Below are positions 41,281 through 50,845 of a stretch of DNA of 64,000 nt, piece by piece. The notes under the pieces were generated by a model. It did not search any database. It worked only from the letters and a program-made list of their open reading frames with translations, and was not told where the DNA came from. Every line of letters starts with the position of its first letter. Position 1 is the stretch's first letter. Origin of the DNA: Actinomyces viscosus (GTDB taxonomy: Bacteria; Actinomycetota; Actinomycetes; Actinomycetales; Actinomycetaceae); the NCBI RefSeq assembly GCF_900637975.1, contig NZ_LR134477.1:1488001-1552000 (forward strand), read 5' to 3'. The position numbers and the translations under genes were made by a program.

Positions 41281-42914
41281 TGCCCACCGAGTCCACCTCC
41301 GCTTCCGAGCAGGCGCAGAACCCGGCCTCGACCGCACCGGCCCCGGGTTCGCTGCGCAGCGCCGAGGCGCCGTCGAGCTGGCCCAGTGACGCCGAGATCC
41401 TGGCGGCCCTGGGGCCGTGGATGCTTGAGCGCCGCTGGTTCCCCCTCAAGGGGGACGCCGCGCCGCCGCTGGGCTCCTTGCGGATCATCGGCTCCTGGGA
41501 GCCGGAGGCGGGCGTGCGCGACCTCGTCGTCGCGGCCCTGAGGGGGAACCAGGCCGAGACCGGCCACAGCGACGGGATGGTGCTGCTGCACGTCCCCGTG
41601 GTGCTGGAGGCCGCCGACGCGCTCGACTCCTTCGCCACCCCGGGGGAGGCTCCCGGCAACCACGGCCTGCTGCTGGAGACCGCCTCCGGCGGGGCGCCGT
41701 CGCCGGTGGCCCTGGTCGACGGCGCCCACCACCCGGCCTTCTGGCGCGCCTGGGCCCTGAGCGCGCTGGAGGCGGGCACCGTCCTGGGCCCGGACGGCGC
41801 CCTGGCCATCGCCCAGCGCGCCCCGAGGCTGCGGGTGACCACCGGGGAGCAGTCCAACACCTCCGTGATCCTGCCGGCCCCCGCCAGCGGTGCCGAGGCC
41901 CTGGGTGAGCAGGACGCCGCCACCGGTGACCTCATCGTCAAGCTGCTGCGGGTCCTGGAGCACGGACGCAACCCCGACGTCGAGCTCTCTGTGGCCCTGG
42001 CCCGCAGCGGCTGGGACCGGGTGCGCACACCGGTGGCCTGGTCCACCCTGACCTGGACACGTGTCGGCGGCTGCGGCCAGCCTGCCCTGGAGGAGTCGAC
42101 CGACTCGGCGGTGGCGTGCAGCTTCGTCCCCCGCGCCGACGACGGCTTCGAGCTGTTCTGCTCCCTGGCCTCCACCGACGACGTCGACGGGCCGGTACGG
42201 GCCCGCGCCGTCGCCCTGGCCCGGGACCTGGGACGCACGACCGCGCAGATGCACCACCACCTGGCCGCCTCGTTGGGCACGAGCCGCGCCCCCGCGCCGG
42301 CCGAGCTCGCCGCGGCCCTGCGCAAGCGGGCCCGGTGGGCGCTGGAGGAGGTGCCCGAGCTCTCGGGCCACATCCCCGCCCTGGAGCTCAAGGTGGAGCA
42401 GACGCTGGCGCGGCTCGAGGAGCTGCCCGCCCTGGAGCCGATCACCCGCATTCACGGCGACTACCACCTGGGGCAGGTGCTCCATGAGATCGACGGCCAG
42501 CAGCGCTGGTACGTCCTGGACTTCGAGGGCGAGCCCCTACGGCCCCTGGCCCAGCGCTCCGACCCCGACCTGCCGGCCCGGGACGTGGCCGGGATGCTGC
42601 GCTCCTTCGACTACGCCGCGGCCGTCGGCGAGGCGCCACACCCCGACTGGCTCACTGCCGTGCGCACCGCCTTCGAGGACGGCTACCGCCAGGCGCGCGA
42701 CGAGACCGCCCCCGGGCACGGCTCACCGGCCGACTCGGAAGACCCGTCACAGGCCGCCGCGCAGGCGCAGGACGCGCGCCAGACGGTCCTGACCTGCCTG
42801 GAGCTCGACAAGGCCCTGTACGAGGCCGTCTACGAGGCCCGCAACCGCCCCGACTGGCTGGGCATCCCCGTGGCGGGGATCGACTCGGTCCTGACCAAGC
42901 GCACGGAGGGCTGA
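41280..42914 (+). CDS. mak: Maltokinase (Mak/Pep2)
   Basis: A 544-residue ATP-dependent kinase making maltose-1-phosphate for GlgE. An N-terminal cap ([20 protein letters not shown]) precedes an aminoglycoside-phosphotransferase-like domain with catalytic [11 protein letters not shown] (about 390-400) and metal-binding LDFEGEP (about 413). It is rich in Ala/Ser/Pro linkers and longer than mycobacterial Mak (about 455). The ATG shares one base with the treS stop (TGATG), so glgE, treS and mak are translationally coupled in one operon. Confidence 0.93.
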   Translation: MPTESTSASEQAQNPASTAPAPGSLRSAEAPSSWPSDAEILAALGPWMLERRWFPLKGDAAPPLGSLRIIGSWEPEAGVRDLVVAALRGNQAETGHSDGMVLLHVPVVLEAADALDSFATPGEAPGNHGLLLETASGGAPSPVALVDGAHHPAFWRAWALSALEAGTVLGPDGALAIAQRAPRLRVTTGEQSNTSVILPAPASGAEALGEQDAATGDLIVKLLRVLEHGRNPDVELSVALARSGWDRVRTPVAWSTLTWTRVGGCGQPALEESTDSAVACSFVPRADDGFELFCSLASTDDVDGPVRARAVALARDLGRTTAQMHHHLAASLGTSRAPAPAELAAALRKRARWALEEVPELSGHIPALELKVEQTLARLEELPALEPITRIHGDYHLGQVLHEIDGQQRWYVLDFEGEPLRPLAQRSDPDLPARDVAGMLRSFDYAAAVGEAPHPDWLTAVRTAFEDGYRQARDETAPGHGSPADSEDPSQAAAQAQDARQTVLTCLELDKALYEAVYEARNRPDWLGIPVAGIDSVLTKRTEG

Positions 42915-42951
42915 GCACGGAACGATCTCTTTTCCCCATCATCCCCATCGG

Positions 42952-42979
42952 TTCGACGTCCAAAAGCACCCGCTAATCA
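42952..42979 (+). promoter_or_regulatory. Promoter candidate upstream of glgB
   Basis: TTCGAC (42952-42957), 16 bases, TAATCA (42974-42979), with GGAAGAG as ribosome binding site seven bases before the glgB ATG. The 88-bp gap after mak has no hairpin terminator, so glgB may also be read from the glgE operon. Confidence 0.4.
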
Positions 42980-43002
42980 CCGACGCATGGAAGAGTTGCT
43001 GT

Positions 43003-45237
43003 ATGAGCGCCAACACCCCTGAGAACGACCCCAGGTCCCCAGCCCCGGCCGACCTCGCCCCCATCCCCGTGGACCCCTGGGTTCTGGCCGACGTCGCCTA
43101 CGCGCGCTACCACGACCCGCACGAGGTCCTGGGCGCCCACGTGGGCGAGGACGGAGTCACCGTCCGCACCGTCCGCCACCTGGCCGACAACGTCGTCGTC
43201 GTCACCAAGGAGGGCACCTACCCGGCCACCCACGAGCAGGACGGCGTGTGGGTCGCGGTCCTGCCGGGCCAGGAGGTCCCCGACTACCGCATCAAGGTCA
43301 CCTACGGCGACGAGACCACCACCGTCGACGACCCCTACCGCTACATGCCCACCCTGGGCGAGATGGACACCTACCTCATCGCCGAGGGCCGCCACGAGGA
43401 GCTGTGGGAGGTCCTGGGCGCCCACGTCAAGCGCTACGACGGCCCCATGGGCGAGGTCGAGGGAACCGCCTTCGCGGTGTGGGCCCCCAACGCCCGCGCC
43501 GTGCGCGTCGTCGGCGACTTCAACTACTGGGACGGCACGGCCACCGCCATGCGCTCCCTGGGCTCGTCCGGCGTGTGGGAGCTCTTCGTCCCCGGCGTCG
43601 GCGTGGGCGCGCGCTACAAGTTCGAGATCTGCTTCGCCGACGGCTCCTGGCACCAGAAGGCCGACCCGATGGCCCGGGCCACCGAGGTCCCCCCGGCCAC
43701 CGCCTCAGTGGTCACCGACCAGTTCCACGAGTGGGAGGACCAGGAGTGGATGGCCAAGCGCGCCACCACCGATCCCCACAACGGCCCGATGAGCATCTAC
43801 GAGGTCCACATCGGCTCGTGGCGCCAGGGCCTGGGCTTCCGCGGCCTGGCCGATGAGCTGGTCCCCTACGTCAAGGAGGCCGGCTTCACCCACGTCGAGT
43901 TCCTGCCGATCGCCGAGCACCCCTTCGGCGGGTCCTGGGGCTACCAGGTCACCAGCTACTACGCACCCACCTCCCGCTTCGGCACCCCGGACGACTTCCG
44001 CTACCTGGTCGACCAGCTCCACCAGGCCGGCATCGGCGTCATCCTGGACTGGGTGCCCGCCCACTTCCCCAAGGACGAGTGGGCCCTGGCCCGCTTCGAC
44101 GGCACCCCGCTGTACGAGGACCCCGACCCGCAGCGCGGGGAGCACCCCGACTGGGGCACCTACGTGTTCAACTTCGGACGCAACGAGGTGCGCAACTTCC
44201 TGGTGGCCAACGCCCTGTACTGGCTCGAGGAGTTCCACGTCGACGGCCTGCGCGTCGACGCCGTGGCCTCCATGCTCTACCTGGACTACTCGCGCCAGGA
44301 CGGCCAGTGGCACCCCAACCAGTTCGGCGGCCGCGAGAACCTGGAGGCCATCAGCTTCCTGCAGGAGGCCACGGCCACCGCCTACCGCAAGAACCCCGGC
44401 ATCATCATGGCCGCCGAGGAGTCCACGGCCTGGCCCGGCGTGACCGCCCCCACCGAGTACGGCGGCCTGGGCTTCGGTCTGAAGTGGAACATGGGCTGGA
44501 TGAACGACACCCTGCGCTACCTGGCCGAGGACCCGGTCAACCGCCGCTACCACCACGGCGAGCTGACCTTCTCCCTCGTCTACGCCTTCTCCGAGCAGTT
44601 CATCCTGCCGCTGAGCCACGACGAGGTCGTCCACGGCAAGGGCTCCCTGCTGTCCAAGATGCCCGGAGACCCCTGGCAGGAGCTGGCGGGCCTGCGCGCC
44701 CTGTACGCCTACCAGTGGTCCCACCCCGGCAAGCAGCTGCTGTTCATGGGCCAGGAGATCGGTCAGGGGACCGAGTGGAACGCGGACAACTCCCTGGACT
44801 GGTGGATCCTGGACGACCCGGGCCACCAGGGGCTGCTCGCCCTGGTCAGCGACCTCAACCGCCTCTACCTGAGCTCGCCGGCCCTGTGGTCGGAGGACTT
44901 CTCCCACCGGGGATTCGAGTGGATCGAGGCCGGCGACGGCGACCACAACGTCCTGTCCTACCTGCGCAAGGGGACCGACGCCGACGGCAAGGCCGACCTC
45001 ATGGTCTGCATCATCAACTTCGCCGGCACCCCGCACGAGGGCTACCGGGTGGGCCTGCCCTTCGCCGGGGACTGGGAGGAGGTCCTCAACACCGACTCCG
45101 AGGAGTACGGCGGCTCCGGCGTGGGCAACCTGGGTCACGTCGAGGCCGAGGACCTGCCGTGGAACGGGCGCCCGGCCTCGGTGCGCCTGCGGGTCCCCCC
45201 GATGGGCGCGGTCTTCCTGCGTCCGGTTCAGGACTGA
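43003..45237 (+). CDS. glgB: 1,4-alpha-glucan branching enzyme GlgB
   Basis: A 744-residue GH13_9 enzyme that makes alpha-1,6 branches. Two N-terminal carbohydrate-binding modules ([15 protein letters not shown] at about 38; [20 protein letters not shown] at about 157) precede the barrel with WVPAHFPKD, nucleophile Asp in [15 protein letters not shown] (about 415), Glu in [11 protein letters not shown] (about 469) and [12 protein letters not shown] (about 537). The conserved [20 protein letters not shown] segment is present. ATG with good ribosome binding site. It branches the chains built by GlgE and is followed by a strong terminator. Confidence 0.96.
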   Translation: MSANTPENDPRSPAPADLAPIPVDPWVLADVAYARYHDPHEVLGAHVGEDGVTVRTVRHLADNVVVVTKEGTYPATHEQDGVWVAVLPGQEVPDYRIKVTYGDETTTVDDPYRYMPTLGEMDTYLIAEGRHEELWEVLGAHVKRYDGPMGEVEGTAFAVWAPNARAVRVVGDFNYWDGTATAMRSLGSSGVWELFVPGVGVGARYKFEICFADGSWHQKADPMARATEVPPATASVVTDQFHEWEDQEWMAKRATTDPHNGPMSIYEVHIGSWRQGLGFRGLADELVPYVKEAGFTHVEFLPIAEHPFGGSWGYQVTSYYAPTSRFGTPDDFRYLVDQLHQAGIGVILDWVPAHFPKDEWALARFDGTPLYEDPDPQRGEHPDWGTYVFNFGRNEVRNFLVANALYWLEEFHVDGLRVDAVASMLYLDYSRQDGQWHPNQFGGRENLEAISFLQEATATAYRKNPGIIMAAEESTAWPGVTAPTEYGGLGFGLKWNMGWMNDTLRYLAEDPVNRRYHHGELTFSLVYAFSEQFILPLSHDEVVHGKGSLLSKMPGDPWQELAGLRALYAYQWSHPGKQLLFMGQEIGQGTEWNADNSLDWWILDDPGHQGLLALVSDLNRLYLSSPALWSEDFSHRGFEWIEAGDGDHNVLSYLRKGTDADGKADLMVCIINFAGTPHEGYRVGLPFAGDWEEVLNTDSEEYGGSGVGNLGHVEAEDLPWNGRPASVRLRVPPMGAVFLRPVQD

Positions 45238-45300
45238 TACGGGCCGAGCACCGACTGGCACCGGCTGAGCACCGGCCGGCGCAGTCTGCGATCACACGCC

Positions 45301-45339
45301 GCGGTGGGGCGGGAGGCGAAGGGCCTCCCGCCCCACCGC
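45301..45339 (+). terminator. Terminator after glgB
   Basis: A perfect 17-bp stem (45301-45317 with 45323-45339) and a five-base loop, 64 bases after the glgB stop. It closes the glgE-treS-mak-glgB unit before the IS element. Confidence 0.85.
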
Positions 45340-45411
45340 GTGCTCGCGGGTACCGAGGACGACGGCCCTGATCCGCACCCGACTATCTGCACCCGGCACC
45401 ATCGCCTATGA

Positions 45412-47061
45412 CCTGACTTGGCTCATTGCGGGGTGGTTGGGTCGCTGGGGGTGTGGTTGTGGTTGGGATTGTGCGGGTTGCGTGGGTGGGGGTGCGCACT
45501 AACGTGGGGGTATGAGTCCGTACGTTCGCGCGGTCAGGACGGCGTCGGGGGCCCGTGCGGTGCAGATCGTGTACTCCTCCCGCAAAGGAGCCCGCAGCAT
45601 CGAGCACATCGGCTCAGCCCATGACGATGCTGAGCTGGCGGCGCTTAAGGAGGTCGCCAGGCAGCGTCTCAACGCTGGCCAGCTCAGCCTTGACCTGCCG
45701 GGCCTGAACGGTACGGACGTCGGGGGAAAGGGACCGCAGGCGCTGGCTGGGGCCGGGCGCGTAGCGCCGATCACCTCCAACCGGATGGGAGTGCTCCTGG
45801 AGACGCTGGAAGCGGCTTGGAAGGCAGTGGGCCTGGACGGGCTCGGTGGTGCTGACGAGGTCTTCCGCCAGCTCGTTACCGCCAGGCTGATCGAGCCGAC
45901 CAGCAAGCAGGACTCCCTGCGGGTCCTGGCCGAGGCAGGTCTGACGCCGGTGTCCTACGCCACGGTCAAGCGTCATCTGCCCCGCTACGCCGCTGAGGAG
46001 TTCACCCGGGGCCTGTCGCGCCTGCTGGCCGGACGCGCCCGCATCGACCGGGCCTCGCTGGTCCTGTTCGACGTGACGACCCTGTACTTCGAGACCGACA
46101 AGGCCGACGGTTTCCGCGAGCCAGGCTTCTCGAAGGAAAGACGCCTGGAGCCGCAGATCACGGTAGGGCTGCTCACCGACGAGACCGGGTTCCCTCTACG
46201 GGCCGAGGCCTTTGAGGGCAACAAGGCCGAGACCGCCACCATGATCCCGACGATCAACGACTTCATGAACGCCTACAACCTCGACGACGTGGTGGTCGTC
46301 GCCGACGCCGGGATGATCAGCGCCGCCAACAAGCAGGCCCTGGAGGCAGCCGGCCTGTCTTACGTGCTGGGCTCACGCACCTCACGCGTCCCCCACGTGA
46401 TCAGCTCCTGGCACGACAACCACCCCGACCAGGACGTCCCCGACGGGCTGACCCTGACCCAGCCCTGGCCCGCCGGAGCCAGCGACCAGCGCCGTGACGA
46501 GACCATCTACTACCGCTACAGCGCCGACAGGGCCCGACGCACGCTACACGGGATCGACACCCAGGTCGCCAAGGCCGAGAAAGCCGTCGCAGGAAAGATC
46601 CCCGTCAAACGCAACCGCTTCGTGCACCTGTCCGGCGCCACCAGGAGCATCAACCGCGACCTGGAGACACGGGCCCGGACCCTGGCCGGGTGGAAGGGAT
46701 ACGTCACCAACCTGCCCAACCCCGACCCCGAGACGGTCATCGGTGCCTACCACCGCCTGTACAACATCGAGAAGTCCTTCCGCATGTCCAAGTCCGACCT
46801 GAGAGCACGCCCCATCTACCACCACCTGCGCCAGTCCATCGAGGCCCACCTGACCATCGTCACCGCCGCCCTGGCCATGGCCCGATGGCTGGAGAACACC
46901 ACCGGCTGGTCCATCAGACGCCTGATCACCACCGCCCGCCGCTACCGCACCATCACCATCAACATCACCGGACACACCCTCACAGCCGCCGACCCACTCC
47001 CACCCGACCTCATCCAAGCCCTCAACAACATCCACCACGACACTAAATGAGCCAACTCAGG
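45412..47061 (+). mobile_element. IS1634-family insertion sequence (IS4 superfamily), 1650 bp
   Basis: Ends form inverted repeats with one mismatch: CCTGACTTGGCTCATT at the left and, inward from the right end, CCTGAGTTGGCTCATT. A five-base target duplication TATGA flanks it (45407-45411 and 47062-47066); one base of ambiguity in the ends is possible. It lies between the glgB terminator and the glgP promoter region and carries one transposase gene, so it breaks no coding sequence. Confidence 0.85.
45512..47050 (+). CDS. IS1634-family transposase
   Basis: A 512-residue DDE transposase of the IS4 superfamily. The first catalytic Asp is in VLFDVTTLYFETDKA (about 189), the second in VVVADAGMISAANK (about 264), and Glu in the Y-x2-R-Y-N-IEKSFRMSKSDL segment (about 415-430), which matches the superfamily's YREK-like signature. 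The N-terminus (MSPYVRAVRTASGARAVQIV) is typical for actinobacterial members. The ORF is intact and its TGA lies within the right inverted repeat, so the element may be active. Confidence 0.93.
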   Translation: MSPYVRAVRTASGARAVQIVYSSRKGARSIEHIGSAHDDAELAALKEVARQRLNAGQLSLDLPGLNGTDVGGKGPQALAGAGRVAPITSNRMGVLLETLEAAWKAVGLDGLGGADEVFRQLVTARLIEPTSKQDSLRVLAEAGLTPVSYATVKRHLPRYAAEEFTRGLSRLLAGRARIDRASLVLFDVTTLYFETDKADGFREPGFSKERRLEPQITVGLLTDETGFPLRAEAFEGNKAETATMIPTINDFMNAYNLDDVVVVADAGMISAANKQALEAAGLSYVLGSRTSRVPHVISSWHDNHPDQDVPDGLTLTQPWPAGASDQRRDETIYYRYSADRARRTLHGIDTQVAKAEKAVAGKIPVKRNRFVHLSGATRSINRDLETRARTLAGWKGYVTNLPNPDPETVIGAYHRLYNIEKSFRMSKSDLRARPIYHHLRQSIEAHLTIVTAALAMARWLENTTGWSIRRLITTARRYRTITINITGHTLTAADPLPPDLIQALNNIHHDTK

Positions 47062-47175
47062 TATGAGCCGGTAGTCTGGGTCCTGTCTCGCACAGGCGCG
47101 CGGCCTCCAGCGCCCTGTGCCCCCTGCGCAGGCCAGGCGGCCCGGCCCTCGTCGATGTACGCTGATTTCAGTCCG

Positions 47176-47191
47176 CTGCAACAACTTGCAG
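47176..47191. promoter_or_regulatory. Operator candidate upstream of glgP
   Basis: Perfect palindrome CTGCAA-CAAC-TTGCAG, 34 bases before the glgP start. It resembles the TTGCA-type sites bound by LacI-family maltose regulators in actinobacteria; that comparison is from memory of the family and not tested. Confidence 0.45.
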
Positions 47192-47224
47192 TCGGCGACC
47201 ACGAAGCCTGACAAGGGAAGAAGA

Positions 47225-49591
47225 ATGACACAGAAGCTGGTCACGAGCGCCCCCGCGCAGGTGCGCGCCGTATCTGGACGGCCCGCCACCGCAGCTACCC
47301 TCATGGAGGTCTGGCAGGGCCTGTCCGCCGCCGTCGTCGACACCATCGCGGACGACTGGTACGCCACCGAGCAGAAGTACAGCGCCGGGCGTCAGGAGCA
47401 CTACTTCTCCGCCGAGTTCCTCATGGGTCGTGCCCTGCTCAACAACCTGTCCAACCTGGGCATGGTCGACGAGGCGCGCGAGGCCGTCGGCGCCTTCGGC
47501 GTCAACCTGACCGACGTCCTGGAGCAGGAGCCCGACGCCGCCCTGGGCAACGGCGGTCTGGGCCGCCTGGCCGCCTGCTTCCTGGACTCCTGCGCCACCC
47601 TGGACCTGCCGGTCAACGGCTTCGGCATCCTCTACCGCTACGGCCTGTTCAAGCAGCTCTTCGAGGACGGCTTCCAGACCGAGCACCCCGACCCCTGGAT
47701 GGAGGAGGGCTACCCCTTCGTCATCCGCCACGAGGAGGCCCAGCGCCTGGTGCGCTACCGGGACATGACCGTGCGCGCCATCCCCTACGACATGCCCATC
47801 ACCGGCTACGGCACCAGGAACGTGGGCACCCTGCGCCTGTGGAAGGCCGAGCCGGTCGAGGAGTTCGACTACGACGCCTTCAACTCCCAGCGCTTCACCG
47901 AGGCCATCGTCGAGCGCGAGCGCACCTCGGACATCTCCCGCGTCCTCTACCCCAACGACACCACCTACGAGGGCAAGGTCCTGCGGGTGCGCCAGCAGTA
48001 CTTCTTCTGCTCGGCCTCCCTCCAGCAGATCGTCGAGAACTACGTGAACCACCACGGCGAGGACCTGTCCGGCTTCGCCGACTACAACGCCATCCAGCTC
48101 AACGACACCCACCCGGTGCTCGCCATCCCCGAGCTCATGCGCATCCTCATGGACGAGCACCACCTGGGCTGGGAGGCGGCCTGGGACGTGGTCACCAAGA
48201 CCTTCGCCTACACCAACCACACGGTGCTGGCCGAGGCCCTGGAGACCTGGGAGATCTCCATCTTCGACCGCCTCTTCCCGCGCATCACCGAGATCGTCCG
48301 CGAGATCGACCGCCGCTTCCGCGTCGAGATGGCCGAGCGCGGCCTGGACCAGGGCACCATCGACTACATGGCCCCCGTCTCCGGGGACACCGTCCGCATG
48401 GCCTGGATCGCCTGCTACGCCTCCTACTCCATCAACGGTGTGGCCGCGCTTCACACCGAGATCATCAAGCGCGAGACCCTGGGCGAGTGGCACGCCATCT
48501 GGCCCGAGCGCTTCAACAACAAGACCAACGGCGTGACCCCCCGCCGCTGGCTGCGCCAGTGCAACCCGCGGCTGTCGGCGCTGCTGGACGAGGTCACCGG
48601 CTCGGACGCCTGGGTCAAGGACCTCTCGGTCCTGAGCGACTTCACGGACGCCGTCGACGACTCCTTCTACGACCGCCTGGCCGAGGTCAAGCACGCCAAC
48701 AAGGTGGACTTCGCCGCCTGGATCGCCCAGCGCGAGGGCATCGAGATCGACCCCGAGGCCATCTTCGACGTCCAGATCAAGCGCCTCCACGAGTACAAGC
48801 GCCAGCTGCTCAACGCCATCTACATCCTGGACCTCTACTTCCGCATGAAGCAGGACCCGGGCCTTCAGGTCCCCAAGCGGGTCTTCATCTTCGGGGCGAA
48901 GGCGGCTCCCGGCTACATCCGGGCCAAGGGCGTCATCAAGCTCATCAACGCCATCGCGAAGCTCGTCAACAACGACCCCGTCGTCTCCCAGACCATCAAG
49001 GTCGTCTTCGTCCACAACTACAACGTCTCCCCGGCCGAGCACATCATCCCGGCCGCCGACGTCTCCGAGCAGATCTCGATGGCCGGCAAGGAGGCCTCGG
49101 GCACCTCCAACATGAAGTTCATGATGAACGGCGCTCTGACCCTGGGCACGCTCGACGGCGCCAACGTGGAGATCCTCGAGGCCGTGGGCGACGACAACGC
49201 CTACATCTTCGGCGCCACCGAGGACGAGCTGCCCTCCCTGCGTGAGAGCTACGACCCGGGCTGGCACTACGAGAACGTCCCCGGGCTCAAGCGCGTCCTG
49301 GACGCCTTCACCGACGGCACCCTCGACGACAACGGCTCGGGCTGGTTCGCCGACCTGCGCCGCAGCCTCCTGGAGCCCTCCTACGAGCCGGCCGACGTCT
49401 ACTACGTCCTGGGAGACTTCGCCTCCTACCGCGAGACCAAGGACGCCATGGCGGCCGACTACGCCGACACCCGCGCCTGGCAGCGCAAGGCCTGGGTGAA
49501 CATCACCCGTTCGGGCCGCTTCTCCTCCGACCGCACCATCAGCGACTACGCCCGCGAGGTCTGGAAGATCGGCCCCGAGCCGATCGCCTGA
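47225..49591 (+). CDS. glgP: Glycogen / maltodextrin phosphorylase
   Basis: A 788-residue PLP-dependent phosphorylase releasing glucose-1-phosphate from alpha-glucan ends. Landmarks: YFSAEFLMGRALLNNL (about 58), LGNGGLGRLAACFLDS (about 107), the HEYKRQLLNAIYIL motif, and the PLP Lys in SGTSNMKFMMNGALTLGT (about 630). Length fits the bacterial maltodextrin phosphorylase class, without an N-terminal regulatory phosphorylation site. ATG 47225 has GGGAAGAAGA immediately upstream; a longer in-frame start at 47117 is rejected. It is transcribed alone, with a palindromic operator candidate before and a terminator after. Confidence 0.96.
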   Translation: MTQKLVTSAPAQVRAVSGRPATAATLMEVWQGLSAAVVDTIADDWYATEQKYSAGRQEHYFSAEFLMGRALLNNLSNLGMVDEAREAVGAFGVNLTDVLEQEPDAALGNGGLGRLAACFLDSCATLDLPVNGFGILYRYGLFKQLFEDGFQTEHPDPWMEEGYPFVIRHEEAQRLVRYRDMTVRAIPYDMPITGYGTRNVGTLRLWKAEPVEEFDYDAFNSQRFTEAIVERERTSDISRVLYPNDTTYEGKVLRVRQQYFFCSASLQQIVENYVNHHGEDLSGFADYNAIQLNDTHPVLAIPELMRILMDEHHLGWEAAWDVVTKTFAYTNHTVLAEALETWEISIFDRLFPRITEIVREIDRRFRVEMAERGLDQGTIDYMAPVSGDTVRMAWIACYASYSINGVAALHTEIIKRETLGEWHAIWPERFNNKTNGVTPRRWLRQCNPRLSALLDEVTGSDAWVKDLSVLSDFTDAVDDSFYDRLAEVKHANKVDFAAWIAQREGIEIDPEAIFDVQIKRLHEYKRQLLNAIYILDLYFRMKQDPGLQVPKRVFIFGAKAAPGYIRAKGVIKLINAIAKLVNNDPVVSQTIKVVFVHNYNVSPAEHIIPAADVSEQISMAGKEASGTSNMKFMMNGALTLGTLDGANVEILEAVGDDNAYIFGATEDELPSLRESYDPGWHYENVPGLKRVLDAFTDGTLDDNGSGWFADLRRSLLEPSYEPADVYYVLGDFASYRETKDAMAADYADTRAWQRKAWVNITRSGRFSSDRTISDYAREVWKIGPEPIA

Positions 49592-49605
49592 TCCTCACGG
49601 TCGAT

Positions 49606-49646
49606 ACGTCAGTGCCCCTCACCTGAGCGGTGAGGGGCACTGACGT
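49606..49646. terminator. Bidirectional terminator between glgP and ybbN-like gene
   Basis: A perfect 18-bp stem (49606-49623 with 49629-49646) and loop TGAGC between the convergent stops at 49591 and 49681. Confidence 0.85.
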
Positions 49647-49680
49647 TTACCGACGAGGCGGTGCAGGTGCTCAGTAGAGC

Positions 49681-50634
49681 TCAGTAGAGCATGGTGGCCA
49701 GGCGGCGGCGGGCCTGGGCGACCTCCGGAGAGGTGGAGCCGATGACCTCGAAGAGCTCGAGCAGACGCAGGCGGGCCTTCTCGCGCTCCTCGCCCTGGTG
49801 AGTGCGCACAGCCTCCAGGGCCCTGCCGAGGGCGGCGTTAACGTCGCCGAGGGCCAGGGCGGCGTCGGCCCCGGCCAGAGCGGCATCGAGGTCGGTGGGG
49901 GCGGCATCGGCAGCGGCGAGCAGCTCGTGGGGGTCCTGGCCGTCCAGGCGGGCCATGAGACGCACCTGGTTACGGGCCACCTTGAGCTCGTCGTCGCCCG
50001 GGTTCTGAGCGATGGCGTGGGTGTAGACCTCCTCGGCGGCGGCGAAGTCACCGGCCTCGATGGCCTCACGGGCGGCGCGCTCGACCTCGGTCTCCTCGGG
50101 CACCTCCGGGGCATCGACGCCGGCCGCGGCGTCGACGGCGATGGTACCGCTGACACCGTTGGCGGCCGCCACCTCCAGCAGCTGGTCGATGACCGAGCGC
50201 AGCTGCTCCTCGGGCACCGGGCCCTGGAACATGGGCACCGGCTGGCCGGCGATGAGGGCCACGACCGTGGGGACGGCCTGGGCCTGGAGGGCCTGGGCGA
50301 CCTCCGGGGCGGCGTCGACGTCCACGCGCGCCAGCTGGAAGCGGCCGGCGTACTGTCCGGCGAGCTGCTCCAGGACGGCGGCGAGGTCGGCGCTGGCCTG
50401 GCTTCTCGGACTGTGGAGGACGACGATGACGGGGACCTGGGTGGAGACCTCGGCGACGTCACGCAGGCTGGAGGCGTCGACGTCGACCACGAGCGGTACC
50501 GGCAGGCCGCCGCCGGCGGCTCCGGGGCCGCCGGCCATGGGAGTCGTCGCAGGAGTCGGGGCCCTCCCGGCAGGACCGGCCGACTTGGTGGCGGGGGCGA
50601 AACTGGACAGGTCGACGGCGCCGAACATACTCAT
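49681..50634 (-). CDS. Thioredoxin-like co-chaperone (CnoX/YbbN family), active site lost
   Basis: A 317-residue protein with an N-terminal thioredoxin fold (about 48-160) and a C-terminal TPR-like helical region (about 180-317). Where thioredoxin has CxxC, this reads SPRS (VVLHSPRSQASADLAAV), while the cis-Pro is kept in QAVPTVVALIAGQPV. YbbN/CnoX proteins hold unfolded clients for the chaperonins and often lack a redox pair. The first 47 residues are Gly/Pro/Ala rich. ATG at 50634 has GGAAGG upstream. A 208-bp gap separates it from the lipoprotein gene upstream. Confidence 0.85.
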   Translation of the reverse strand: MSMFGAVDLSSFAPATKSAGPAGRAPTPATTPMAGGPGAAGGGLPVPLVVDVDASSLRDVAEVSTQVPVIVVLHSPRSQASADLAAVLEQLAGQYAGRFQLARVDVDAAPEVAQALQAQAVPTVVALIAGQPVPMFQGPVPEEQLRSVIDQLLEVAAANGVSGTIAVDAAAGVDAPEVPEETEVERAAREAIEAGDFAAAEEVYTHAIAQNPGDDELKVARNQVRLMARLDGQDPHELLAAADAAPTDLDAALAGADAALALGDVNAALGRALEAVRTHQGEEREKARLRLLELFEVIGSTSPEVAQARRRLATMLY

Positions 50635-50845
50635 TGACAGCTGCCTTCCTCGGGCCGCAGCCCGGTTGCTTCATTGGTCGGGGTCTTTCGGTGTCCTTCA
50701 GCTCCGGCGCGACCGGCAGGCCTTGCTCATCACTACTCGTCGCTCGGAGGCGTGAGCGCGCCAGCGGCCCGGCTCCGCACAGTCACGATGGTCATCGCAG
50801 TGGTCACCAGGGTGGTCACGGAGTCGGGCCGGGGATCGGAGGCGC

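Noticed and set aside
47168..49267. A 699-codon minus-strand frame opposite glgP
   Set aside because: Low-complexity shadow of the phosphorylase gene.
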